Assembly: GCA_021778875.1 (NCBI GenBank)
Contig: JAJYBT010000189.1
Span: 1 to 6,048, forward strand
DNA: 6,048 bases
Direction: 5' to 3'
Origin: Acidobacteriota bacterium
GTDB taxonomy: Bacteria > Acidobacteriota > Terriglobia > Terriglobales > Acidobacteriaceae
Below the pieces are notes generated by a model. It did no database searches. It worked only from the letters and a program-made list of their open reading frames with translations, and had not been told where the DNA came from. Both the position numbers and the translations under genes were made by a program. This document shows, piece after piece, positions 1 to 5,638 of this stretch (the stretch's first letter is position 1; each line of letters opens with the position of its first letter).

Positions 1-342
1 CAACTCATCCGCTGAGATATCTTCATCCCCCAGCATCGAAAGCAATAGCCGCTCGCGCGAGTTCCCGAAGAAGCGGCTCAGCACGTGGCGAATCTCTGTC
101 TGGCTTGCTTCCTGCTCGGCTACGCAAGGCCGGTAGACAAAGGCTCGTCCTTCCTGCCGGTGTTGCACATAGCCCTTCTGTTCCAGAATTCGAATTGTGG
201 TCAGCACCGAGTTGTAGGCCAGTGCCTCGCCCTTCGGTATGGCGGCCACCAGGTCTGTCACGGCAGATTCGCCGCGCTTCCACAGGATCTTCATCAGCCG
301 GAGCTCAGCCTCAGTCAGCGTGTTGGATTTCTTCGGTGGCAT
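1..342 (-). CDS. BlaI/MecI-family transcriptional repressor (C-terminus cut by window edge)
   Basis: This is a DNA-binding repressor of the penicillinase-repressor (BlaI/MecI/CopY) family. Starting at the ATG read from 342 to 340, 114 codons are visible and the frame is still open at position 1. Relatives are about 120-130 residues, so only a short tail is missing. Residues about 8-70 form the winged helix: TEAELRLMKILWKRGE (helix 1), a recognition-helix region around LAYNSVLTTIRILEQKGYV (residues 41-59), and a wing HRQEGRAFVYRP (61-72). Residues 73-114 match the family's helical dimerisation tail. A purine-rich GAAAGAAG lies about 9 nt before the ATG. In the family, such repressors are often paired with a BlaR1-type M56 metallopeptidase sensor, which would lie beyond the left edge and cannot be seen. 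An inverted repeat upstream at 407-422 is a candidate self-operator. Family assignment is firm; target genes and inducer are unknown. Confidence 0.93.
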   Translation of the reverse strand, partial: MPPKKSNTLTEAELRLMKILWKRGESAVTDLVAAIPKGEALAYNSVLTTIRILEQKGYVQHRQEGRAFVYRPCVAEQEASQTEIRHVLSRFFGNSRERLLLSMLGDEDISADEL

Positions 343-406
343 TTTCGATCGCTTCTTTCGTGCGGAGTGTCCGCTGTCTGATTCGCCGCACACCCTATGG
401 ACGAAC

Positions 407-422
407 AACTAAAGGATTAGTT
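407..422. promoter_or_regulatory. Inverted repeat, candidate BlaI-type operator
   Basis: AACTAA-AGGA-TTAGTT is a perfect 6+6 inverted repeat with a 4-nt spacer, 65-80 nt upstream of the BlaI-type start codon. BlaI/MecI/CopY repressors bind short AT-rich inverted repeats as dimers (the classical core is TACA-TGTA), commonly in their own promoter. The architecture and position fit. The exact core differs from the classical one, so the assignment to this repressor is inference. Confidence 0.4.
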
Positions 423-557
423 AGCAGCGGGGAAAATATTTTGTGACTGCCGGATTTATTTCGCCTCCCAGAGCGGGCTCAGGGTGCGAGCCGGAGTCCT
501 GTATCCATTCTTTTGGGTCTGTCATGCCGCTCCTTGCTGTTCGCTCCGGTTCGACGG

Positions 558-584
558 CCTGGGTTCCGGAATTGCAATCCCAGG
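558..584. repeat. Nested palindromic block in the kinase leader region
   Basis: CCTGGG (558-563) and CCCAGG (579-584) form a 6-bp stem. The intervening 15 nt consist of two overlapping perfect 8-bp palindromes, TTCCGGAA (564-571) and ATTGCAAT (571-578). It lies about 75 nt upstream of the kinase start. It could be a protein-binding site or a weak RNA hairpin. It has no following T-run, so it does not look like a standard terminator. Function is unknown. Confidence 0.3.
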
Positions 585-586
585 GG

Positions 587-614
587 TTGCGCCATTCCCG
601 TCTGCGAAGATAAA
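587..614 (+). promoter_or_regulatory. Weak sigma70-like promoter candidate for the lipid kinase operon
   Basis: TTGCGC (587-592) and GATAAA (609-614) are separated by 16 nt. They match the -35 and -10 consensus at only 3/6 and 4/6 positions. The position, about 45 nt upstream of the start codon, is sensible, and no better pair was seen in this spacer. Treat it as tentative. Confidence 0.25.
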
Positions 615-650
615 GACAGGTTTCCCGTTAAGTCAGGTTCCGTTCAGGAC

Positions 651-654
651 GAGG
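651..654 (+). promoter_or_regulatory. Ribosome binding site fixing the lipid kinase start
   Basis: GAGG lies 6 nt before the ATG at 661. It favours this start over the in-frame upstream codon near 484, which has no comparable site. Confidence 0.65.
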
Positions 655-660
655 ATCTCC

Positions 661-1611
661 ATGCGTCGAGTTGCCCTTATCTACAACCCGGCTTCAGGAC
701 AATACTCGGCCCGCCGCGCCGAGGTTGTACGCAAAGTTCTATCTGAGTTGCGCAAGGCTGGTATCGAGGCAGAAGCGCTTGAAACCAATGCGCCGGGCAG
801 TGCCCGTACCCTTGCGGCCAGCGCCGTTCGCCACGGATATGACACCATCCTCGCCGGCGGGGGAGATGGCACTGTTCACGAGATTCTCCAATGCCTGGTT
901 GATACGCCCGTTGCCCTCGGTGTCATCCCCCTCGGCACGGCCAACGCGCTTGCCCAGGACCTTAATCTTGGCCGTTCGCCGGTAAAGGCTGTGCGCGCAA
1001 TGCTACGGGCTGTTCCCACGCAGGTTCACGTCGGCCGCATCTTCTATCGCGACAAGAGCGGTGCCGATTGCTCCCGTTACTTCACCGTGGCTGCCGGCGT
1101 TGGAGCGGATGCGCTGCTCATGTCGCGGTTGGATGCCGGTCTCAAGCGCAAATTCGGCTACATTCTTTACCTGGTGGAAGCCTTCCGCATCTGGGCCACA
1201 AACCCGTTTCCATTGTTTGAGGCAACGTTTCAGGTCAACGGCAATCCCGTCCCGCGAGTCGAGCAGATGTCGCAGCTTCTGGCTGTGCGCGTCCGCTCCT
1301 TTGGCGGCGTTCTCCGTACCCTGGCGCCGGGAGCTACGCTTCACAACGGCTGGCTGCATTTGGTCGCCTTTAAGACGCGCAGCCGGCTGCGCTATCTCCG
1401 CTTCCTGCTCGCGGTGATTGCTGGCCGCCAGACCTTCTCTTCCGAGGTGGAGCTGATCGAGGCTGTCTCGGTCCAGTGTCGCGCAGCGAATGGTTCTCCC
1501 GCGCCCGTTTACGTTGAGGCGGACGGTGAAGTGCTGGGGACCTTGCCCGCCAGGATTGAAGTAGCATCGCAAATGCTTACGCTTCTCGTTCCGCCCAACG
1601 CACGCCCATGA
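661..1611 (+). CDS. Diacylglycerol kinase family lipid kinase (YegS/DgkB/BmrU type)
   Basis: A soluble, membrane-associated lipid kinase that transfers phosphate from ATP to a lipid hydroxyl. Diacylglycerol is the usual substrate, but family members also act on phosphatidylglycerol, undecaprenol or sphingoid bases, so the substrate is not fixed here. The protein is 316 residues, the normal length. The N-terminal nucleotide-binding domain (about 1-125) opens with RRVALIYNPASG and carries the catalytic GGGDGTVHE (residues 66-74) and PLGTANALAQD (90-100). A beta-rich C-terminal domain follows, including the GVGAD segment (146-150) and the late VEADGE (285-290), which matches the conserved acidic DGE motif. 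In many relatives the residues after GTAN read D-F-A; here they are A-L-A, which is tolerated in the family. The start at 661 is preferred because the fold begins at once and a GAGG site precedes it. It probably heads a unit with the hydrolase (79-nt gap) and the Mog-type gene. Confidence 0.93.
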   Translation: MRRVALIYNPASGQYSARRAEVVRKVLSELRKAGIEAEALETNAPGSARTLAASAVRHGYDTILAGGGDGTVHEILQCLVDTPVALGVIPLGTANALAQDLNLGRSPVKAVRAMLRAVPTQVHVGRIFYRDKSGADCSRYFTVAAGVGADALLMSRLDAGLKRKFGYILYLVEAFRIWATNPFPLFEATFQVNGNPVPRVEQMSQLLAVRVRSFGGVLRTLAPGATLHNGWLHLVAFKTRSRLRYLRFLLAVIAGRQTFSSEVELIEAVSVQCRAANGSPAPVYVEADGEVLGTLPARIEVASQMLTLLVPPNARP

Positions 1612-1690
1612 CGGTGTTGCATTTGCCTATTCCTTTCCGGGGCTGGCATCATCTTTGCGAACACTTTTCATTTTCGTCGAGGCATCTGGT

Positions 1691-2632
1691 ATGAAGCAAC
1701 GAGCCATGTTTTTTCTCTGCGCCACACTGGCGATTCCTGCTGCAGCCCATGCTCAAAAGCCCGCATGGCAGCCCGCGCCCGGCCACATCACCGTGAATCT
1801 CTGGCCCGGCAAAGCTCCGGGCGCGCCCACCAGCCTGCCGCCTGAAGTGGATACCACATCTGCGAAGGACAAGCTGATTGCGGGCCGCCCGCTGATCCGC
1901 CTCGGCAATGTTGCCACGCCCACGCTGACGGTTTACTCGCCCAAGGGCCGAAACACCGGAGCCGCAGTTGTTGTCTTCCCCGGCGGAGGCTACAAGATCC
2001 TGGCCATCGATCTGGAGGGCACTGAGGTCTGCGATTGGCTGAACGCCGAGGGCATTACCTGCATTCTGGTCAAGTACCGCGTCCCCGACACTGGCCCCTA
2101 TCCGAAGTCGCCAGCGGCCCTGCAGGATGCCCAGCGCGCGCTCGGGCTGGTCCGCGAGCACGCGGCTGAGTGGCACATTGATCCTCACCGCGTGGGAGTG
2201 CTGGGCTTCTCGGCGGGTGGCCATCTCTCCGCGGCCATCAGCACCCACTACGAGCAGCGCCTCTACCCTCCTGTGGATGCGGCAGATGCGTTGAGTTGCC
2301 GGCCGGACTTCGCCGTCGTTCTCTATCCCGGCTATCTGGCGAATGCGGAGAAGGGAATGGCTCCCAACCCGGAGATCCATCCCACTGCCGATACACCGCC
2401 CACCTTCCTCTTGCAGGCGGAGGATGATCCGGTGCATGTGGAGAACGTCATCAACTACTTCATGGCCCTGAAGAGCGCAGGAGTTCCCGCGGAGCTCCAC
2501 GTCTACGCGGAAGGCGGACACGGCTACGGCCTGCGTCGCACGGCGTTGCCCATCACCACATGGCCACAGAGTGTAATCACCTGGCTCCATACCATCCGAG
2601 TGTTGCAGGCGGATGCGAAGGGAGGGCGATAA
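1691..2632 (+). CDS. Exported alpha/beta-hydrolase (esterase/acetylhydrolase type)
   Basis: A secreted or periplasmic serine hydrolase of 313 residues. Residues 1-21 are a Sec signal peptide: charged MKQR, hydrophobic AMFFLCATLAIPAA, and an A-H-A signal-peptidase site before Q22. The mature part has an oxyanion-loop sequence VVFPGGGY (94-101), a nucleophile elbow GFSAGG with Ser174, an acidic residue in AEDDP (D246 most likely, D245 possible), and the catalytic histidine in GGHGYG (His277). The opening VNLWPGKAPGAP and the PGGGY loop are typical of the Aes/BD-FAE-like esterases often labelled acetylxylan esterase or 'xylanase' in automated annotation. Those substrate labels are not supported by anything visible here. 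The ATG at 1691 is chosen over a TTG at 1655 because it starts a clean signal peptide and has GAGG at 1679-1682, 8 nt upstream. The gene end is tightly joined to the following Mog-type gene. Confidence 0.9.
   Translation: MKQRAMFFLCATLAIPAAAHAQKPAWQPAPGHITVNLWPGKAPGAPTSLPPEVDTTSAKDKLIAGRPLIRLGNVATPTLTVYSPKGRNTGAAVVVFPGGGYKILAIDLEGTEVCDWLNAEGITCILVKYRVPDTGPYPKSPAALQDAQRALGLVREHAAEWHIDPHRVGVLGFSAGGHLSAAISTHYEQRLYPPVDAADALSCRPDFAVVLYPGYLANAEKGMAPNPEIHPTADTPPTFLLQAEDDPVHVENVINYFMALKSAGVPAELHVYAEGGHGYGLRRTALPITTWPQSVITWLHTIRVLQADAKGGR
2621..2626 (+). promoter_or_regulatory. Strong ribosome binding site inside the hydrolase tail, deciding the Mog-type start
   Basis: GGAGGG sits in the last codons of the hydrolase gene, 7 nt before TTG at 2634. 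It is the strongest Shine-Dalgarno match noticed in the window. It lies downstream of the alternative ATG at 2613 and so cannot serve that start. This favours TTG at 2634 and suggests translational coupling to the hydrolase, whose stop is at 2630-2632. Confidence 0.6.
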
Positions 2633-2633
2633 A

Positions 2634-3113
2634 TTGCTGTTCGCTGTCCTTACCGTATCGGATCGCTGTTCGCAGGGCCTGGCAACGGATACTGCTGGCC
2701 CTGCCGTTGAGGCATTGCTCCGCGAGCAGTGGCCGCAGGCGCAGATTCTTACCGCGCTTCTGCCGGACGAAGTGGATGAGATCGAGGCTCAGCTTCGCCG
2801 CTGGTGCCATCAGGGCGTGCGTTTGGTGCTCACCACCGGGGGCACCGGCCTTGGCCCGCGCGATCGCACTCCAGAGGCTACCCGGCGCGTTCTTGAGCGC
2901 GAGGCTCCCGGTCTGGCCGAGGCCATTCGCGTGCAGGGAGCAAGCCTCAACCCCTACGCCTGGCTCTCGCGAGGTGTAGCTGGACTTGCGGGACACACCC
3001 TGATCGTGAACCTCCCGGGCAGTCATCGAGGTGCGGAAGAGAGCCTGACAAGCATCCTGCCATTGCTGCGTCACGGACTTGAAGTGGTCGCCGGAGGCCA
3101 GTCGCATCCGTAA
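2634..3113 (+). CDS. MogA/MoaB-family molybdenum cofactor biosynthesis protein
   Basis: A cytoplasmic protein of the MogA/MoaB/Cnx1G fold. MogA-type members adenylylate molybdopterin with ATP ahead of molybdate insertion; some MoaB members have other or unclear roles, and the two cannot be separated safely here. Read from TTG at 2634 it has 159 residues, normal for the compact form. It shows AVLTVSDRC (4-12), DTAGP (19-23), LVLTTGGTGLGPRDRTPEAT (64-83) with the cofactor-binding TTGGTG and conserved Asp77, and LIVNLPGSHRG (123-133). An in-frame ATG at 2613 would add seven residues (MRREGDK) and overlap the hydrolase by 20 nt; it has only a poor binding site, whereas GGAGGG precedes the TTG. 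The molybdoenzyme gene msrP follows about 1.5 kb downstream, a likely consumer of the cofactor. No other moa/moe gene is in the window. Confidence 0.92.
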   Translation: MLFAVLTVSDRCSQGLATDTAGPAVEALLREQWPQAQILTALLPDEVDEIEAQLRRWCHQGVRLVLTTGGTGLGPRDRTPEATRRVLEREAPGLAEAIRVQGASLNPYAWLSRGVAGLAGHTLIVNLPGSHRGAEESLTSILPLLRHGLEVVAGGQSHP

Positions 3114-3158
3114 AATCGCATTACTCAACGGCTTAATGGGACATGGCTTGAGCTGATC

Positions 3159-3172
3159 AGCAAACGCTTTCC
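3159..3172. promoter_or_regulatory. Imperfect LacI/cre-like operator candidate
   Basis: AGCAAACGCTTTCC has a central CG with partly symmetric flanks (G-AA-CG-TT-C pairs match), resembling the CG-centred operators of LacI-family proteins. Its GGAAAGCGT complement recurs at 3304-3312, close to the regulator's start. The match is imperfect and its role is inferred from position only. Confidence 0.25.
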
Positions 3173-3219
3173 AGGATTCCATGCTTTTGGCGCTGCCGCG
3201 GCCAGAAGCACGCATGGTC

Positions 3220-3231
3220 TTTTACGCAAAA
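3220..3231. promoter_or_regulatory. CG-centred palindrome, candidate LacI-family operator
   Basis: TTTTACGCAAAA is symmetric except for the two bases flanking the central CG. LacI-family regulators typically bind 12-20 bp palindromes with a central CG pair. This one lies about 100 nt upstream of the LacI-type gene and about 40 nt upstream of its candidate -10 box. The same 8-mer reappears inverted as GCGTAAAA at 3309-3316, on the other side of that -10 box. Autoregulation is a reasonable inference. Confidence 0.35.
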
Positions 3232-3268
3232 ATATTCGCAAGATACAGCTTTTGGGTAAGTTATGGCA

Positions 3269-3274
3269 TACAAT
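3269..3274 (+). promoter_or_regulatory. Candidate -10 element of the LacI-type gene
   Basis: TACAAT matches TATAAT at 5/6 positions. No good -35 hexamer lies 15-18 nt upstream, as might be seen at an activated or weak promoter. Transcription from it would give a leader of about 45 nt before GTG at 3328. Confidence 0.35.
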
Positions 3275-3327
3275 CTTTGCATCCAGCGTCTTCGGAAACA
3301 TCAGGAAAGCGTAAAATCAAGACACCC

Positions 3328-4431
3328 GTGAGTGGACCTAGAAACCATCCCTCTGAACGTCGCCGTCCCGGCACAGTCAGCATCCGCGACGTGGCGCAGC
3401 GCGCTGGAGTGTCGATTGCAACCGTTTCTCGCACGGTTAATCACATCTCCACCGTCAACCCTGATCTTGCCCGTCGCGTATGGAAGGCCATCGAAGAAGT
3501 TGGCTACCTGCCAAATACGCAGGCACGCGCTCTTGTTTCTGGTCGCAGCCAAATGCTGGGCCTCATCGTGTCAGAGATTACCAACCCCTTCTTCCCCGAA
3601 CTCGTCCAGGAGTTTGAAAACCTGGCTGTTGCGCAGGGTTACGAGGTACTGATCGGCTCCACGAACTACGAGCCGGCCCGCACGGAGTCGCTCCTGCGCC
3701 GCCTGATGCAGCGCAATGTGGATGGCGTAGCGGTCATGACCTTCGGCATCGAAGAAGACCTGGTAAAGAAGCTGGTGGAGCGCGAGTTTCCTCTGGTCTT
3801 TGTCGACGCGGGACCTGACCTGCCCAACATCCGCACCATCAAGGTGGATTATGGGGAAGGCATACGCCAGGGCGTGCAGCATCTAGCGGCACTTGGACAC
3901 CGTCAAATCGCGTTCATTAGCGGTCCGCTGCGTCTGCGCTCTGCTGTGGCGCGTCGGGATGCGTTTCTCAAGGCGATGGGGGAACTCGGCCTCAATGTTC
4001 CTTCCGAGCACATGATTGAAGGCAGCCACACGATGGAAGGCGGCATCGCGGCCATGGAGAAGCTGGCGACGCTTGAATCGCTGCCCACGGCCATCATGTG
4101 CTCGAACGACATGACGGCCATCGGCGTTCTGCACGGGCTGCACCACACCACGCACAAGGTGCCTGCGGATATCTCAGTCGTCGGATTCGACGATATTCAT
4201 CTGGCGCAGTTTATGCTGCCGCCGCTCACCACAATTGAGATGTCCTGCCATGACCTTGCGGCCGCCGCCGTGGAAGCCCTCCGCGCCGGTATTGAGACAG
4301 ACCACCCCAAAGCGGCACGCAAGGAGTGGAATGTACCGACACGGCTCGTCGTGCGCCAGTCCACCACCTTTCCGCGCGGCAGTTTGCCCGCGCTTGTGCA
4401 TAGTGAGAAAGCCGGCCGGGGCGGCCGATAG
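3328..4431 (+). CDS. LacI-family transcriptional regulator
   Basis: A ligand-responsive DNA-binding regulator of 367 residues, slightly longer than the usual 330-345 because of short tails at both ends. The helix-turn-helix is at residues 16-38 (VSIRDVAQRAGVSIATVSRTVN) and the hinge region at about 60-72 (YLPNTQARALVSG). A periplasmic-binding-protein-like core starts at QMLGLIVSEITNPFFPEL (75-92). Family landmarks are ALGHRQIAFISGP (188-200), SNDMTAIGV (259-267), ISVVGFDDI (282-290) and PPLTTI (298-303). The start is the least certain part: GTG at 3328 leaves 15 residues before the HTH but has no clear Shine-Dalgarno sequence at the right distance (AGGAAAG at 3303-3309 is too far). In-frame ATGs at 3181 and 3214 would put non-family residues and the promoter region inside the gene. 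LacI relatives usually sense sugars or nucleosides, yet no transport or sugar gene is adjacent in the window. Its target may be itself, msrPQ or distant loci. Confidence 0.92.
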   Translation: MSGPRNHPSERRRPGTVSIRDVAQRAGVSIATVSRTVNHISTVNPDLARRVWKAIEEVGYLPNTQARALVSGRSQMLGLIVSEITNPFFPELVQEFENLAVAQGYEVLIGSTNYEPARTESLLRRLMQRNVDGVAVMTFGIEEDLVKKLVEREFPLVFVDAGPDLPNIRTIKVDYGEGIRQGVQHLAALGHRQIAFISGPLRLRSAVARRDAFLKAMGELGLNVPSEHMIEGSHTMEGGIAAMEKLATLESLPTAIMCSNDMTAIGVLHGLHHTTHKVPADISVVGFDDIHLAQFMLPPLTTIEMSCHDLAAAAVEALRAGIETDHPKAARKEWNVPTRLVVRQSTTFPRGSLPALVHSEKAGRGGR

Positions 4432-4470
4432 CTGCTGCCCCGCCAGCCCCAGCGGACTTTCCCGGCTTTC
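4407..4470 (+). terminator. Hairpin structure over the LacI-type stop codon, possible terminator
   Basis: Two nested stems are visible. The inner stem pairs CGGGGCGGC (4417-4425) with GCTGCCCCG (4434-4442), 9 bp with one G-U, closing an 8-nt loop that contains the stop codon. The outer arms GAAAGCCGG (4407-4415) and CCGGCTTTC (4462-4470) are perfect 9-bp complements. No T-run follows, so standard intrinsic termination is doubtful. The structure could still block read-through or protect the 3' end. Confidence 0.35.
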
Positions 4471-4556
4471 ATCCCATCAATTTTCGTATCCCGCTCGGGT
4501 GTAACCTACGGCAACCCTGTAGTGTCTAATGGTTGCGACGAACTTCTTCCCTGAGT

Positions 4557-4560
4557 GAGG
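4557..4560 (+). promoter_or_regulatory. Ribosome binding site of msrP
   Basis: GAGG lies 6 nt before the ATG at 4567. It supports that start over the in-frame GTG at 4555, which overlaps the site, and over the internal ATG at 4627, which has no good site. Confidence 0.6.
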
Positions 4561-4566
4561 TCATCT

Positions 4567-5550
4567 ATGCTCATTGGCAAACCGCCGGGCATTCCCGCTT
4601 CTGCCATTACGCCCCGCGAGCAGTACATGAACCGCCGCCGTTTTCTTCGCACGGCTATCTCCGGCGCGGCCGCCACGGGTGCTGTTGCATTTGGTGCCGA
4701 GCGCATTGCAGAGGTCCTTTCGCCTAGTGCAGGCGTTCTTGCAGGCACCAAACTGCAGACCGTAAAGAGTCCGCTTACCACCACCGGCGAGCAACTGACC
4801 AGCTACAAGGACGTCACGACCTATAACAACTTTTACGAGTTCGGAGTGCAGAAGTATCAGCCCGCCATGAATGCCGGTGGCTTGCCGACGCGCCCGTGGA
4901 CCGTACGCGTCGAGGGACTGGTGAAAAAGCCGAAGACCTTCGACATCGACACGCTCCTCAAGATGCATGCGCTGGAGGACCGGGTTTACCGCCATCGCTG
5001 TGTTGAGGCGTGGAGCATGGTTGTCCCGTGGGTTGGCTATTCGCTCTCTGAGTTCATCCGCCAGTGCGAGCCGCTCTCCAACGCCCGATACGTGCAGTTC
5101 CTCTCCTACTACGACAAGCACGTCGAGAAGTGGTCGTCCGAGTCCACCATCTTCTGGCCATACTCGGAAGGGCTACGCATGGATGAGGCCATGAACCCGC
5201 TCACTCTGCTTACCTTTGGCCTCTACGGCGAGGTGTTGCCCAACCAGAATGGAGCGCCGGTGCGCATCGTTGTTCCGTGGAAGTACGGCTTCAAGTCCGC
5301 CAAGTCCATTGTTGCCGTGCGCTTCCTGGACAAGCAGCCGCACACCACGTGGAACGACATGGCTCCAAACGAGTACGGGTTCTACTCCAACGTCAATCCC
5401 AACGTGGATCATCCCCGCTGGAGCCAGAAGACCGAGCGTCGCATCGGCCTGCCCTTCTATGCGCAACTGCGTACCACGCTCATGTTCAACGGCTATGGAG
5501 ACCAGGTAGCCTCGCTTTATAACAGCATGGATCTCAAAAAGTATTACTAG
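4567..5550 (+). CDS. msrP: Protein-methionine-sulfoxide reductase catalytic subunit MsrP (YedY)
   Basis: A periplasmic molybdenum enzyme of the sulfite-oxidase fold that reduces methionine sulfoxide in envelope proteins, with electrons supplied by MsrQ. The 327-residue protein aligns by eye with E. coli MsrP along its full length. A twin-arginine (Tat) signal is present as NRRRFLR at 22-28, followed by a hydrophobic stretch, so it should be exported folded with its cofactor. The 21-residue stretch before the arginines looks long, but E. coli MsrP has the same layout. Cofactor-site and family motifs include YNNFYEFG (86-93), [14 protein letters not shown] (142-155) with Cys145 as the molybdenum ligand, [14 protein letters not shown] (201-214), [18 protein letters not shown] (226-243) and [11 protein letters not shown] (277-287). 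The msrQ gene follows after 88 nt. It depends on molybdopterin synthesis, to which the upstream Mog-type gene contributes. Confidence 0.97.
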   Translation: MLIGKPPGIPASAITPREQYMNRRRFLRTAISGAAATGAVAFGAERIAEVLSPSAGVLAGTKLQTVKSPLTTTGEQLTSYKDVTTYNNFYEFGVQKYQPAMNAGGLPTRPWTVRVEGLVKKPKTFDIDTLLKMHALEDRVYRHRCVEAWSMVVPWVGYSLSEFIRQCEPLSNARYVQFLSYYDKHVEKWSSESTIFWPYSEGLRMDEAMNPLTLLTFGLYGEVLPNQNGAPVRIVVPWKYGFKSAKSIVAVRFLDKQPHTTWNDMAPNEYGFYSNVNPNVDHPRWSQKTERRIGLPFYAQLRTTLMFNGYGDQVASLYNSMDLKKYY

Positions 5551-5574
5551 GGTTGTCCCCGCCCCGGCTCCATC

Positions 5575-5595
5575 GGGCTTGCACCTGTGCAGCCC
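5575..5595 (+). other. Hairpin in the msrP-msrQ spacer
   Basis: GGGCT (5575-5579) pairs with AGCCC (5591-5595), and after a bulged T, GCA (5581-5583) pairs with TGC (5588-5590) around a CCTG loop. That gives 8 bp with one bulge, about 43 nt before the msrQ start. A weaker competing pairing, CCCG (5563-5566) with CGGG (5574-5577), is possible. It has no T-run, so an mRNA processing or stability element that sets the msrP:msrQ ratio is as likely as partial termination. Confidence 0.4.
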
Positions 5596-5638
5596 AGTGC
5601 AACTTCTGCGTACTTACGACACTCTCGATCGGCTGGTC

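Larger units (their letters stand above)
343..660. other. Divergent intergenic spacer between the BlaI-type gene and the lipid kinase
   Basis: This 318-nt gap lies between two divergently oriented genes and should hold the promoters of both. It contains the inverted repeat at 407-422, a palindromic block at 558-584, a weak plus-strand promoter candidate at 587-614, and the ribosome binding site of the kinase. The kinase frame stays open upstream to about 484, but that stretch has no resemblance to the lipid-kinase fold and is best read as non-coding. No RNA gene was recognised. Confidence 0.6.

Noticed and set aside
105..446. Plus-strand open frames over the BlaI-type gene
   Set aside because: Antisense shadows; the minus strand encodes a clear winged-helix protein.
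484..660. In-frame N-terminal extension of the lipid kinase to about 484
   Set aside because: The added 59 residues have no family similarity, the fold starts at RRVALIYNP from 661, and a good GAGG site precedes the ATG at 661.
1003..1572. Minus-strand open frame of 189 codons opposite the lipid kinase
   Set aside because: Antisense shadow in GC-rich DNA; the plus strand carries the GGGDGT and DGE motifs.
1649..2590. Long open frame (313 codons) on the minus strand opposite the hydrolase
   Set aside because: It is the antisense shadow of a gene with signal peptide and full catalytic motifs; the minus-strand translation shows no recognisable domain.
3152..3161. Perfect 10-bp palindrome GCTGATCAGC
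   Set aside because: A single 10-bp palindrome is expected by chance several times in a window this size, and nothing extends it.
2577..3215. Minus-strand open frame of 212 codons opposite the Mog-type gene
   Set aside because: It overlaps a clear MogA/MoaB protein almost entirely, and its translation has no recognisable motif.
3181..3327. Upstream in-frame starts (3181, 3214) for the LacI-type regulator
   Set aside because: They would add 38-49 residues without family similarity and would place the TACAAT box and operator-like repeats inside the coding sequence.
4540..4566. ECF-sigma-like GAACTT / TCATCT pair before msrP
   Set aside because: The -10 position would touch the start codon, leaving no leader or ribosome binding site.
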